Notes under the pieces: generated by a model | Database searches by the model: none | What the model saw: the letters and a program-made list of their open reading frames with translations, nothing else | What the model was told of the DNA's origin: nothing | In this document: in pieces, positions 52,701 through 60,214 of the stretch | Layout of the letters: every line of letters begins with the position of its first letter | Numbering within the stretch: the first letter of the stretch is position 1 | Translations under genes and position numbers: made by a program | Assembly: GCF_003260125.1 (NCBI RefSeq) | Contig: NZ_QHKO01000010.1 | Location: 1-64,000, forward strand | DNA length: 64,000 nt | Source: Lujinxingia litoralis | Lineage (GTDB): Bacteria > Myxococcota_A > Bradymonadia > Bradymonadales > Bradymonadaceae | Reading direction: 5' to 3'

Positions 52701-54914
52701 GGGGTCGAACATCCGGGGGTCGAACATCCGGTCGAACATCCGGGGGTCGAACATCCGTCAGGCATAGCGCTACGCTCCTGGCATTTGAGCTCCACAACAA
52801 TCCCCGACGATCAGCGCATCTGGGTTGAGACCTGCATTACCCCTTCCGAAGAAAGCGTGCACGACCTCCGTTCTTTGGAGCGGGCAACCCTGGAAGCGGC
52901 CACCTACCTGCGTCAATGCCGCAGTGACGACGCTAGCGAGGCCCGTTTCAACCGTATCTTTCTCAGCATTGACGCCCCGCTTCATACCTCCAGCCAGGCC
53001 ATGCAGGGGCTCGCTAGCCGCCTGGCTGGCAAGACCGGGGACCTGAGCCTGGAGTTCGTGGCCCTTCGCAGCTCCGGCCCCCTGACCCTGGACGGAACCC
53101 CCATAAACGCCGTTATTTTTGCCCCGGCGACCGGACTGGGCCCGACCTTTACCGGGGTCTCAAACATTCCCCCTTACCTCCCTCTCGCATCCCCGGACCT
53201 ACAGGTCCTCAACGCGCACCGGCGAGGTCTCTTCACCCCCGCCGAAGTCATCTCCTGGCTGACCGGGGGTCAGACATCAGCCCCGAATCTAGCCGCGATC
53301 GCCCTATCGTCCCCCTATCAGGGTACATTTCAGGAGTGGGATCTCAACGCCGACAACATTCTCACACCAGTCAACCGACCCGCCGGCCACCACACCGCAA
53401 ACCTGGTAGTCGGAATCATCTCCAATCGGGCTCAGACAACGGCAGATCACACCGACTTCCAACGGCTCCTGATCATCGGTGATGCCACCCGTACCATGGG
53501 TTCGCTGGGCGAAGCTGAATGCGAACGTATCTTCCAAGCCCTGGAAATCGCCGAGCAACGAAACCTGCCCGTAGAGTGGGTCGCATTGAGCTCTGGAGCG
53601 CGGATCGCCATGGACTCCGGCACCGAGAACCTCGATGCCACCGCCCGGGTTCTACGTCGCATCGTCGAACTCACCCAGGCAGGCCACCCCATCCACGTCA
53701 TCGTCGATGGCCCCTGTGTCGGCGCCCAGTCCTACTGGAACGCCGAGGCGACCATGCTAATGCACTGCAAAGGCGCACTGATCATGACGCCTCGCGGCTA
53801 CATGATTCTCACCGGGCGCAAAGCCCTGGAGTTCTCCGGCTCGGTCAGTGCTGAGAGCAATACGGCTCTGGGCGGTGCGCCGATCATGTTCCCCAACGGC
53901 CAGGCTCAATACTTTGCCGAAAACCTCGCAGACGCCTATCGCATCCTCTTTACCCACTACCGTTTGAGTGCCCCCAATCGCCCGATCGCCCTTGAAAAAA
54001 CGGGCCGATGTTCGACCCCCGGTCGTACCAATCGTCCAGAAATTCAGGGCGTGCCGCCCCAGATTCAGACGTCACCCGAAACCTCTTCGACAGCGCTCAA
54101 CGCTATTTTTGATCCTCACCTCAACCCCGGTAAGAAAAAGCCCTTTGCCATCCGTGCTCTGATGCGTCAGGTGCTGGATCCCGGAGCGCCGATTCTTGAG
54201 CGATGGGCCGCACTGCAGGGGGGAGAATCCGCAGTCACCTGGCTTGGCGAACTCAACGAATGCCCGATCACCCTGATTGGCATTGAATCCCAGCCCGTTC
54301 GACGACGCGGCGCGCCCCCCGTCGATGGCCCCGACGCCTGGATGAGCGGCACGCTCTTCCCCCAGTCCTCTCGCAAAGTCGCGCGCGCCATCAACGCCGC
54401 CAGCGGAACCCATCCGGTTGTCATTTTGGCCAACCTCAGCGGCTTTGATGGCTCACCCGAATCCCTGCGCGAACGCCAGCTGGAATGGGGAGCGGAACTG
54501 GCCCGGGCAGTCATCAACTTCGACGGCCCGATTCTCTTCAACGTCATCGCCCGCTACCATGGAGGAGCTTTCGTGGTCTTCTCCCAGGCTCTCAACGAGG
54601 GGCTCCAGAGCACTGCCCTGGAAGGCACCTACGCCAGTGTCATCGGCGGCGCCCCGGCGGCAGCGGTGGTTTTCCCTCGCCAGGTCCAGCGCCGCGCACA
54701 CGCCCTCCCAGAGTACACCGCGATTCAGCAGACCGCCTGCGCCACCAGACGACGAGCCGCCCTCCAGCACCTTTACTCCCGTGTCCAACGGGAACTCGCC
54801 GAAGAGTTCGATCGCATTCACGACGTCAATCGCGCCCGGCAAGTGGGCTCACTCCATCACGTCATCTCCCCAGACGAACTCCGCCCCCATCTCATCAAAA
54901 ATCTTCCCGGCTAA
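49770..54914 (+). CDS. Single-chain biotin-dependent acyl-CoA carboxylase (BC-BCCP-CT)
   Basis: A 1714-residue carboxylase that should make malonyl-CoA for the PUFA synthase upstream. Biotin carboxylase at about 17-520 has VLNRGEAAMR, the ATP-grasp loop GGGGRGIRL, RDCSVQRRNQK and EMNTRLQVEH. BCCP at about 640-715 has EAMKME with biotinyl Lys676. A helical central region (about 720-970) follows, then carboxyltransferase (about 1090-1710) with VDGPCVGAQSYWNAEATM, FSGSVSAESNTALGG and HHVISPDELR near the end. It is shorter than eukaryotic ACC and longer than the long-chain-type LCC. Its ATGA overlap with pfaC ties it to the operon. Acetyl-CoA as substrate is inferred from context. A 32-residue repeat insert sits in the ATP-grasp fold. 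Confidence 0.88.
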   Translation: MTRPAPVPSLLRTGAFRRVAVLNRGEAAMRFIRGAQTWSRREHIPLESIALYTAADAEAPFVQAADFAVPLPDPGPGGTSPYVDIELLLDNAQAAGADAVWPGWGFVSEAPELAQACEARGLIFLGPPAQATRQMADKVTAKLLAEQCRVPVAPWSREPVADVAQALERLEHIGYPALLKSAAGGGGRGIRLVHQPADVKEAFQSAAAEALSTSGNPALFIERFITEARHVEVQVVADAYGNVWTLGTRDCSVQRRNQKLIEEAPAPELSDALRADLEACARRLARACGYVGVGTIEYLVLPPCHTSGGQTSDTSGGQTSDTSGGQTSDTSGGQTSASSCATDPTFYFLEMNTRLQVEHTVTEAIFGIDLVASQIDIARGLNLSTRPHPEPRGVALEVRLNAEDPDDGFAPRTGQILRYVAPDGPWVRVDSGYVEGGCVPGNFDSNVAKIITWGIHRQEALARMHSALDDTALVLESGLSNRALLRELIAESEFASGPVSTRWLDTFLKQRKPPHQRPHLPLALAAAAIGDHLSYRRQELRLFFAEALTGLPRRLPTPGPREFSYHAGDQPVTVSVGTLAPMTYLVECDAWQALVRARAIGNAQMQLSIDNVTHQVLRVVRTGHVFIEVNGVAHRLEKLSDGSIHAPIPAAVSQIHVTPGQHVHAGDRLVTLEAMKMEFPLASPLQGQVSEILITPSATVEAGQLLIKLQPAHNEALPAAAPLTLPPRERRPLSLSEVLRAQLLGYDIDGAQTTRALDTLCQHPERVSATELTEWIGLYLLGESLFWSGRDDDAAGPAGESSAEQLGRYLRRRDLLDEALSESFVQKLRQTLQAHGLTRPRELRAGKRLDHALMRILQARKDRPLRDRIATEALRALLASPRKHTPSHIRAGLSPHFTDGLDDRLMTLLEHLAQDATRRRRWELAALTWRLVHALEGDASGSTHLPTPDFWDDAPPALNSLPARVHATPTHPGVEHPGVEHPGVEHPVEHPGVEHPSGIALRSWHLSSTTIPDDQRIWVETCITPSEESVHDLRSLERATLEAATYLRQCRSDDASEARFNRIFLSIDAPLHTSSQAMQGLASRLAGKTGDLSLEFVALRSSGPLTLDGTPINAVIFAPATGLGPTFTGVSNIPPYLPLASPDLQVLNAHRRGLFTPAEVISWLTGGQTSAPNLAAIALSSPYQGTFQEWDLNADNILTPVNRPAGHHTANLVVGIISNRAQTTADHTDFQRLLIIGDATRTMGSLGEAECERIFQALEIAEQRNLPVEWVALSSGARIAMDSGTENLDATARVLRRIVELTQAGHPIHVIVDGPCVGAQSYWNAEATMLMHCKGALIMTPRGYMILTGRKALEFSGSVSAESNTALGGAPIMFPNGQAQYFAENLADAYRILFTHYRLSAPNRPIALEKTGRCSTPGRTNRPEIQGVPPQIQTSPETSSTALNAIFDPHLNPGKKKPFAIRALMRQVLDPGAPILERWAALQGGESAVTWLGELNECPITLIGIESQPVRRRGAPPVDGPDAWMSGTLFPQSSRKVARAINAASGTHPVVILANLSGFDGSPESLRERQLEWGAELARAVINFDGPILFNVIARYHGGAFVVFSQALNEGLQSTALEGTYASVIGGAPAAAVVFPRQVQRRAHALPEYTAIQQTACATRRRAALQHLYSRVQRELAEEFDRIHDVNRARQVGSLHHVISPDELRPHLIKNLPG
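50685..50779 (+). repeat. 24-bp x 4 in-frame repeat array inside biotin carboxylase
   Basis: ACGTCCGGGGGTCAGACATC recurs at 50685, 50709, 50733 and 50757 in exact 24-bp steps, encoding four TSGGQTSD-type octapeptides (residues about 306-337). The array sits between GTIEYLVL and FYFLEMNTR, the two strands that carry metal-coordinating glutamates in biotin carboxylase. Confidence 0.9.
52680..52757 (+). repeat. 15-bp in-frame repeat array before the CT domain
   Basis: CATCCGGGGGTCGAA repeats five times in steps of 15, 15, 15, 12 and 15 bp, read as HPGVE pentapeptides (residues about 970-996). Even the shortened unit keeps the frame. Confidence 0.88.
53260..53281 (+). repeat. In-frame single repeat half-unit in CT region
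   Basis: ACCGGGGGTCAGACATCAGC is read as TGGQTSA near residue 1167, in a loop between carboxyltransferase segments. Confidence 0.65.
54008..54032 (+). repeat. In-frame repeat between CT halves
   Basis: ATGTTCGACCCCCGGTCGTA is read as CSTPGRTN near residue 1416, in a variable insertion between the two crotonase-like halves of the carboxyltransferase. Confidence 0.7.
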
Positions 54915-54916
54915 AT

Positions 54917-55237
54917 CGTCCCGGGGCTGAACATCCAGACGTCCCGGGGTTGAACATCCAGACGTCCCGGAACATCCAGACGTCCCGGGGTTGAACGTCC
55001 CAGGGCTGAACATCCAGACGTCCCGGGGTTGAACATCCAGACGTCCCGGTGAACATCCAGACGTCCCGGGGTTGAACGTCCCGGGGTTGAACGTCCCGGG
55101 GTTGAACATCCAGACGTCCCGGGGTTGAACATCCCGGGGCTGAACATCCAGACGTCCCGGGGTTGAACATCCAGACGTCCCGGGGCTGAACATCCAGACG
55201 TCCCGGTGAACATCCAGACGTCCCGGGGTTGAACATC
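54917..55237 (-). repeat. Repeat array K upstream of the RAYT gene (about 16 copies)
   Basis: About 16 reverse-oriented half-units of CGTCCCGGGGTTGAACATC, with CTGAAC variants and shortened forms, mostly spaced by CCAGA to give 23-bp steps, with some 15-bp steps. The steps are not multiples of three, unlike the arrays inside genes. The array starts just after the carboxylase stop codon and ends about 160 bp before the transposase start. Confidence 0.9.
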
Positions 55238-55397
55238 ACTCCCTTATCTTCGGAGGTTCGTGCTTTCACTCGGTACATAATTCACTCCGCAACGTCTTAA
55301 ACATCCACTGATTTCTTTCCTTTTTACGCAAAGTAACCAGAATCCGCTCGATAATAGCTTCGTGGTACGACACTTACCTACACCACGGAGCTGCCTG

Positions 55398-56339
55398 ATG
55401 ACGCTGCCAAGACGACACCTCCCCTTCGAAGCCGTGATGCTTGTTCGACGGACTCACGAACGTCGTTTTCTTCTAGGCCCGACAGCAGACACACGCGCCA
55501 TCATCGCCTACGAAGTGGCCCGCGCAGCTGTCCGTCACCAGCAGAACATCCACGGAGCAGTCAGCATGGGGAACCACGTCCATTTCGTGCTCCATGATAC
55601 CTGCGCCTGCCGCAGCGATTTTATGCGCGACGCGATGAGCGGCGTTGCTCGTCAGCTCAACCGCCATCTGGGGCGAGAGGGGTATGTATGGGACGCCCGT
55701 TCTTACGGCGAAACCCTTCTTCTGGATGCCAACGCACTGGAGCGCATGCTCGTCTACACCTGGCTCAATCCTGTAGCAGCCGGTCTGGTTGATTCACCCT
55801 ATGATTGGCCGGGTTTCATAATTCTGCCCCGGGACTGGGGCAAAACCATCCGCATTCCCAGGCCCAACGACCGCTACGGACGCAACGCACCGGACTTCAT
55901 CGAGTTCACCCCTCAGCCTCCACCGGGCTACGAGAACCAACCTCTTAAAAAAACAATCGCCCACTTCGAACGATTGCTCGAAGAAGGACTTACACACATT
56001 CTAAAAGCCCGGCCTCCTGGGGAGCAGCCGTCTGAATTTACCCCTCCCAGCCCCACGGAGCGCCCATCTACGCCAAGCCCTCGCTCCCCTCGACGTCCAC
56101 GATTTGCCTCGGCCAACCCGGCACTGCGTCTCCAGGCAGAACAGCAACACCGTGACTTCCAGAACCTCTATCGCCGACAGCGCCAACGCTGGAAACAGGG
56201 TCAGCGGCGCCAAAAATGTGTCTTTCCGCCGGGCACCCTGTGGCTGCGAAGACACGCTCCGATCCGCTGCGCAGCGACTCCTCACGACTCTATTGGCATC
56301 TTCCTTCTCGAGCGAGCACCGGTAAGCAATGCTCTCTGA
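55398..56339 (+). CDS. RAYT-type Y1/HUH (REP-associated tyrosine) transposase
   Basis: A 313-residue protein of the IS200-like Y1 transposase fold (COG1943). The HUH motif is HVH at residues 60-62 in MGNHVHFVLHD. RQLNRHLGREGYVWDARSYGE follows, then MLVYTWLNPVAAGLV, whose Tyr120 lies where the catalytic tyrosine of the family falls (YI--NP--AGLV). These enzymes nick single-stranded DNA at palindromic repeat hairpins. An unusually long Pro/Arg-rich C-terminus (about 150-313) is present. The ATG at 55398 has CGGAG upstream; no insertion-sequence ends or TnpB are seen. Arrays of the dispersed repeat flank the gene on both sides in opposite orientation. Confidence 0.9.
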   Translation: MTLPRRHLPFEAVMLVRRTHERRFLLGPTADTRAIIAYEVARAAVRHQQNIHGAVSMGNHVHFVLHDTCACRSDFMRDAMSGVARQLNRHLGREGYVWDARSYGETLLLDANALERMLVYTWLNPVAAGLVDSPYDWPGFIILPRDWGKTIRIPRPNDRYGRNAPDFIEFTPQPPPGYENQPLKKTIAHFERLLEEGLTHILKARPPGEQPSEFTPPSPTERPSTPSPRSPRRPRFASANPALRLQAEQQHRDFQNLYRRQRQRWKQGQRRQKCVFPPGTLWLRRHAPIRCAATPHDSIGIFLLERAPVSNAL

Positions 56340-56720
56340 GCAGCTCATGCTCGACGCCCTACTCCAATCAACATTCCCCGGTCCACAGGAAGCGTCCGAA
56401 GAGAGAGTAGTGCTCAGTACGCAATCTCCATCTGTCTTGGAACAAACTGTCGGGCACTGAACCCAACCAAAACAAAAACCTTTTCAATTGAACAACTTAA
56501 AAAACTACACCCATACACATGCATGCATGCTCTCATAAAACTTTGCCTTCATTAAACAACGTGGTGTCTCCCCTCCCAGTCACCTCCCTCAATTCTGCTG
56601 AATAACGTCAGGATACCCAGGCCTCTCCTGCACTCTCACTATCTGCATGTCTAGAGAGTTCCGCTGCCTGCAGCATCGCCCCTTCTCTTACCAACCTGCC
56701 TATATTTCCCGAACAGAAGT
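56340..56720. other. AT-richer non-coding stretch after the RAYT gene
   Basis: About 380 bp with markedly lower GC than the rest, including several A runs and CATGCATGCATGC near 56519. No gene or hairpin terminator is identified. The composition shift could mark acquired DNA or a regulatory region. Confidence 0.4.
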
Positions 56721-56725
56721 GCCCT

Positions 56726-56852
56726 ATGTTCAACCCACGGATACCCACCGCGATGTTCAACCCACGGATACCCACCGCGATGTTCAACCCACGGATACCC
56801 ACCGCGATGTTCAACCCACGGATACCCACCGCGATGTTCAACCCACGGATGC
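56726..56852 (+). repeat. Repeat array L downstream of the RAYT gene (27 bp x 5)
   Basis: ATGTTCAACCCACGGATACC begins at 56726, 56753, 56780, 56807 and 56834 in exact 27-bp steps. Orientation is opposite to array K on the other side of the transposase gene. Two decayed relatives (CCCGGGGTCGTGCAG, CCCAGGGTCATGCAG) follow to about 56911. Confidence 0.9.
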
Positions 56853-56961
56853 GCACGGTCCTACATATCCCGGGGTCGTGCAGATCGGATGCGCACATCC
56901 CAGGGTCATGCAGAAGCTCCAGGGTTATGAAAAGCTCCGGGACGCCCCCCCTACCCTGACC

Positions 56962-58956
56962 TCAGTCAGGATCACACACACCTTCGCATGCCCGCACCAC
57001 TCGCCCCGTTTCCAAAAACTCTCCCAATTGCTCTCGGTACGAATCCAAAAGGCGCACATCATCATGTACGTCGTTTTCTACCGCTGCCACATTCCCCGGC
57101 GGATGCGCCTCCACCCCCAGATCGTAGATCTCATAGCCTACCCGAACCTCTCCCCCCTCCTGCGCCCCACTCTCGACCGTCGGTACGCCCCACACCTCGG
57201 CCACCCCGGGAACCAGCTGCGTCACCCCGGCGGCGCCGGCCACCCAACGCGAAACCATATTGGCTACCTGAGCATCATGTAACGCCTCGACCACCAGTAG
57301 GTCCGGCGATGGCGCTAACCCGTTGAGGCGATCATCCAGAAGATGCTCGGCGTAGTTGAGTGAATCCACCGGATCAAAAATCTGCTGCATCATCGACACC
57401 CCCAGTTGAAGCTCCGCCTGGGAGGTATACCGCCGGGAAAACAACGCCCCCAGGGTGCTCCACTGCGAAGCCCGCTGGAGCATATGTGCCCACCCCCCGC
57501 CCGGCACGATCAATGCTCCGCGCGTTAGCGCCGGTGAGGTGCTCATCATCACAAATCCCTGAGTACCACCGTTGCTAATGCCCATATAAGGAATGTGCTC
57601 CCCATCGAGCGGTCGAAATGCCCCATCCCCAAAATCGACCTCCAGGGTGTCGGCCAGACGCTCACGAATCAGATTATGCACTACTGTAAAGTTGGCCTGC
57701 GACTGGCGTTGCTGATCGACAACCCCCACCAGCCCCTCCAGGGTATTTCCACCGATGGCATTAACCGTGCCTGCCAGATCCCCCTCGGCAAACCCGTAAA
57801 AGCGCGTGGTCACTGCCGCCATCTCCCAGCGCTCCAGCCCCCCGAAGAGGTTGCCCCAGGTCGGCTCCTCAATCTTGCTGAAGAACCCGTGCCCAAAAAG
57901 CACAACCGGCCTTGTCTCCCGCACCGTCGCCGGCACGGTCACCAAAAACTCGACAGAACGATGCTCCACAACCTGGGGCTCGCCCGACCCATCAAGCACC
58001 ACCCGCTTATCCTCGCCCAAAAACCAGGGCACCTCCACTTCGCCATAAATCAGCGCCCGGTCCTCCTCGTAGACCACATCCGCCAGCTGGTAATTCGAGG
58101 TATCGGCCTCATAGGCAATGCGTTGCATCGCGATCAAGGGCCCGACCACCTCCTGATGCGTGCGCACCCGAAAACTCCAGGCCTGGACCAGTCCATCCAC
58201 GTCCCCCCCCATGAGTGGCAACGCCTCCTCAAACGCCTCCGCCCCTCGCTCCACCCAGGCTACCTCCGCAGCCCCAATCGGCTCGCCAGCCATCACACGC
58301 GCCAACGCCTGCGACGCGGCATGCTCCTCACATTCCGGGGACGACGCATCCACCGCACAACCATAGGTACGCAACCCTCGGCGCAGCCCCACCACCACCT
58401 GGGCATCCGCCGGAAAGGGCCGATGCGCCCGTAAAAGTAGCGTGGCCTGTTCCGGCTCATCAGCAGTCGCGTCGAGTTCGGCTAGCACCGGCCACCGCCG
58501 CGCCTCTTTTCCCTCTTCCAGAACCACGACCTGAATCAGGCTCTCATCCTGCAACGTGGCCCCCCAGTCCTCAGCATCAGGCAACCCGGCCGGATCGATC
58601 CCGCCCTCCAGCCAGGTCACCATCGGCACAACCCGGCTGGCCCCACTTCCCGCCAGCAATTCCGCGGTAAAGCCAGCCGGAATCAGCTCCTCCCCCACCT
58701 GTACTTCCAGCCCCTGCGGACCGGGCACCTGATACTGAGCCGCCGGCCAGGGCAAAAGCCCGTGTCCACCATACCCCATGGCGTTCGGCAGCGTCGTTGC
58801 ATCCGCGTCATCATTGCCATCATCTGAATCAGCCGTATCCCCCGCAGTCCCAGCGTCCGGTAAACGTTCGACATCCTCATCTGCACACCCCAACAGACAC
58901 AGGCACATTCCCAGACGTGCTGCCCTGCTGTAAAACAACGTAACCAGCTGACGCAT
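56962..58956 (-). CDS. Lipoprotein alpha/beta hydrolase
   Basis: A 664-residue lipoprotein (lipobox LLGC before Ala) with an acidic Asp-rich linker. A long N-terminal beta-rich region (about 60-320) precedes a hydrolase core. VVLFGHGFF (about residues 343-351) is the oxyanion-hole strand, GISNGG (about 470-475) the nucleophile elbow, and a C-terminal His near VENDVHDD a possible catalytic base. The GISNGG elbow resembles polyhydroxyalkanoate depolymerase or esterase types, but the family is not certain. The ATG at 58956 has GAGGAG upstream and is preferred over the GTG four codons earlier. It is divergent from the hemolysin III gene. Surface or periplasmic esterase activity is inferred. Confidence 0.78.
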   Translation of the reverse strand: MRQLVTLFYSRAARLGMCLCLLGCADEDVERLPDAGTAGDTADSDDGNDDADATTLPNAMGYGGHGLLPWPAAQYQVPGPQGLEVQVGEELIPAGFTAELLAGSGASRVVPMVTWLEGGIDPAGLPDAEDWGATLQDESLIQVVVLEEGKEARRWPVLAELDATADEPEQATLLLRAHRPFPADAQVVVGLRRGLRTYGCAVDASSPECEEHAASQALARVMAGEPIGAAEVAWVERGAEAFEEALPLMGGDVDGLVQAWSFRVRTHQEVVGPLIAMQRIAYEADTSNYQLADVVYEEDRALIYGEVEVPWFLGEDKRVVLDGSGEPQVVEHRSVEFLVTVPATVRETRPVVLFGHGFFSKIEEPTWGNLFGGLERWEMAAVTTRFYGFAEGDLAGTVNAIGGNTLEGLVGVVDQQRQSQANFTVVHNLIRERLADTLEVDFGDGAFRPLDGEHIPYMGISNGGTQGFVMMSTSPALTRGALIVPGGGWAHMLQRASQWSTLGALFSRRYTSQAELQLGVSMMQQIFDPVDSLNYAEHLLDDRLNGLAPSPDLLVVEALHDAQVANMVSRWVAGAAGVTQLVPGVAEVWGVPTVESGAQEGGEVRVGYEIYDLGVEAHPPGNVAAVENDVHDDVRLLDSYREQLGEFLETGRVVRACEGVCDPD

Positions 58957-59146
58957 CGCGCTCCTCACAGACTTTAATCACATTGAATTTCCGAAGCCTT
59001 TTCAGACACCTACCCCCGAACCACCACCACTTCGACGTTTCGGAAGGCGACCCCATGACCGCCTTGAACTTCCGGCAATAAGCCGACAAAGTTCAAGGGC
59101 TTATGAACTCTTTCGCATCATCCTCCATCTGAGCACCCCGGCCATC

Positions 59147-59800
59147 ATGAGTCCAGTCCCCAATGATAACTCTCTGAGCAAACCGCGCCTGCGCGGTCAA
59201 ATCCACTACGCGTCAGCATTTGCCGCCCTCGGCGCCGGACTCATGCTCGTGATCTTTACCTCGGGCGCACGCGCCACACTGGCCACCGCGATCTACGCGG
59301 CCAGCCTGGTCAATCTGCTGGCCACCAGCGCTTCGTACCACATCCCCACCTGGTCGCCGCGCGCTCGCGCCCGGATGCGCAAACTCGATCACGCCGCCAT
59401 CTTCATTCTCATCGCCGGCACATTCACCCCGATCTGCCTGCTCGCAATGACCCCGGAAGCCGGAACGGCGCTCCTCACACTGGTCTGGACCGGCGCCGCT
59501 CTGGGAACACTCAAAGAATTCCTCTGGCCCAAGGCCCCCAAGTTCATCACCGCTCTCATCTGCGTGATTCTGGGCTGGACCAGCATCCCGGCCGTCCCGC
59601 GGATCTACCAGGATTACGGCATCATCACCGTAGTGTTGATGCTCGGCGGCGGCGTGGCCTTCACCCTGGGAGCGCTGGCCTACGCACTCAAACGCCCCAA
59701 TCCCCGTCCCGCACTCTTTGGATATCACGAGGTATTCCACGCACTGGTCGTCCTCGCCGCGGCCATGCATTTTGCCATGATCACCATCATCGCAACCTGA
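59147..59800 (+). CDS. Hemolysin III / PAQR family membrane protein
   Basis: A 217-residue integral membrane protein with seven hydrophobic segments. Family metal-site motifs are visible: SASYHIP (about residues 61-67), KLDHAAIFILIAGTFTP (about 78-94) and GYHEVFHALV near the C-terminus, corresponding to the Ser, His, Asp and paired His residues of PAQR/TrhA proteins. Bacterial members (YqfA/TrhA) affect membrane lipid homeostasis; the historic name hemolysin III does not imply a toxin here. No ribosome site is obvious before the ATG. Confidence 0.92.
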   Translation: MSPVPNDNSLSKPRLRGQIHYASAFAALGAGLMLVIFTSGARATLATAIYAASLVNLLATSASYHIPTWSPRARARMRKLDHAAIFILIAGTFTPICLLAMTPEAGTALLTLVWTGAALGTLKEFLWPKAPKFITALICVILGWTSIPAVPRIYQDYGIITVVLMLGGGVAFTLGALAYALKRPNPRPALFGYHEVFHALVVLAAAMHFAMITIIAT

Positions 59801-59845
59801 ATCCTCCCCCCTATAGTCCTCCCGGTCTCGTACACTTCACATCGG

Positions 59846-59870
59846 TGATGTTCGTCCCCCGGTCGTGCAT
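59846..59870 (+). repeat. Single dispersed repeat copy
   Basis: ATGTTCGTCCCCCGGTCGTG followed by CAT, the same half-site and tail as in arrays A and D, 46 bp after the hemolysin III stop. Confidence 0.8.
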
Positions 59871-60019
59871 TTCTTAGGCTTTATGCACTGCTAAGCGACC
59901 TCTCTCCCCTTTACCAGCCCCATTCACACCGCCCCTTTCCCTGCTCACGCGCTGCGAAACAGCCCCCTGTTTCGCGCGCTACTCGCAAGGCACCGCTCAC
60001 GAAGACGATCGATCGTCCG

Positions 60020-60132
60020 GAGGTTGATCATCCGAGGCTCGAGCAGCCGAGGGTCGAACATCCGAACATCCGAGGGTTGAGCATCCGAACATCCGAGGGG
60101 TGAGCATCCGAGCATCCGAGGGTTGAACATCC
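60020..60132 (-). repeat. Dispersed repeat array N (about 5-6 half-units)
   Basis: A run of GGGTTGAGCATCCGA, GGGTCGAACATCCGA and shortened CATCCGA units in reverse orientation, ending GAGGGTTGAACATCC. Half-sites are more decayed than in other arrays. It lies just outside the terminator of the Kazal gene. Confidence 0.78.
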
Positions 60133-60140
60133 TCCCCCAG

Positions 60141-60174
60141 AAAAACGCCGGCGCTCCCTCCGGAGCGCCGGCGT
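60141..60174 (-). terminator. Terminator of the four-Kazal lipoprotein gene
   Basis: ACGCCGGCGCTCC and GGAGCGCCGGCGT form a perfect 13-bp stem with a 4-nt loop. A T run follows when read on the minus strand. Confidence 0.9.
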
Positions 60175-60214
60175 CACATCCTCGCTGTCGGCGAGTTGCC
60201 CCCCCCGGTCGCAA

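Noticed and set aside
49770..54914. Frameshifted or fused carboxylase pseudogene because of the repeat inserts
   Set aside because: The frame is continuous; ATP-grasp residues, biotinyl Lys676 and carboxyltransferase motifs are all intact, and every insert is a multiple of three.
55398..56339. Complete IS200/IS605 insertion sequence
   Set aside because: There is no tnpB, and no defined left and right end hairpins with a target site beyond the repeat arrays; the protein fits the domesticated RAYT type better.
59147..59800. Haemolytic toxin
   Set aside because: The hemolysin III name is historical; the protein is a seven-TM PAQR member linked to membrane homeostasis.
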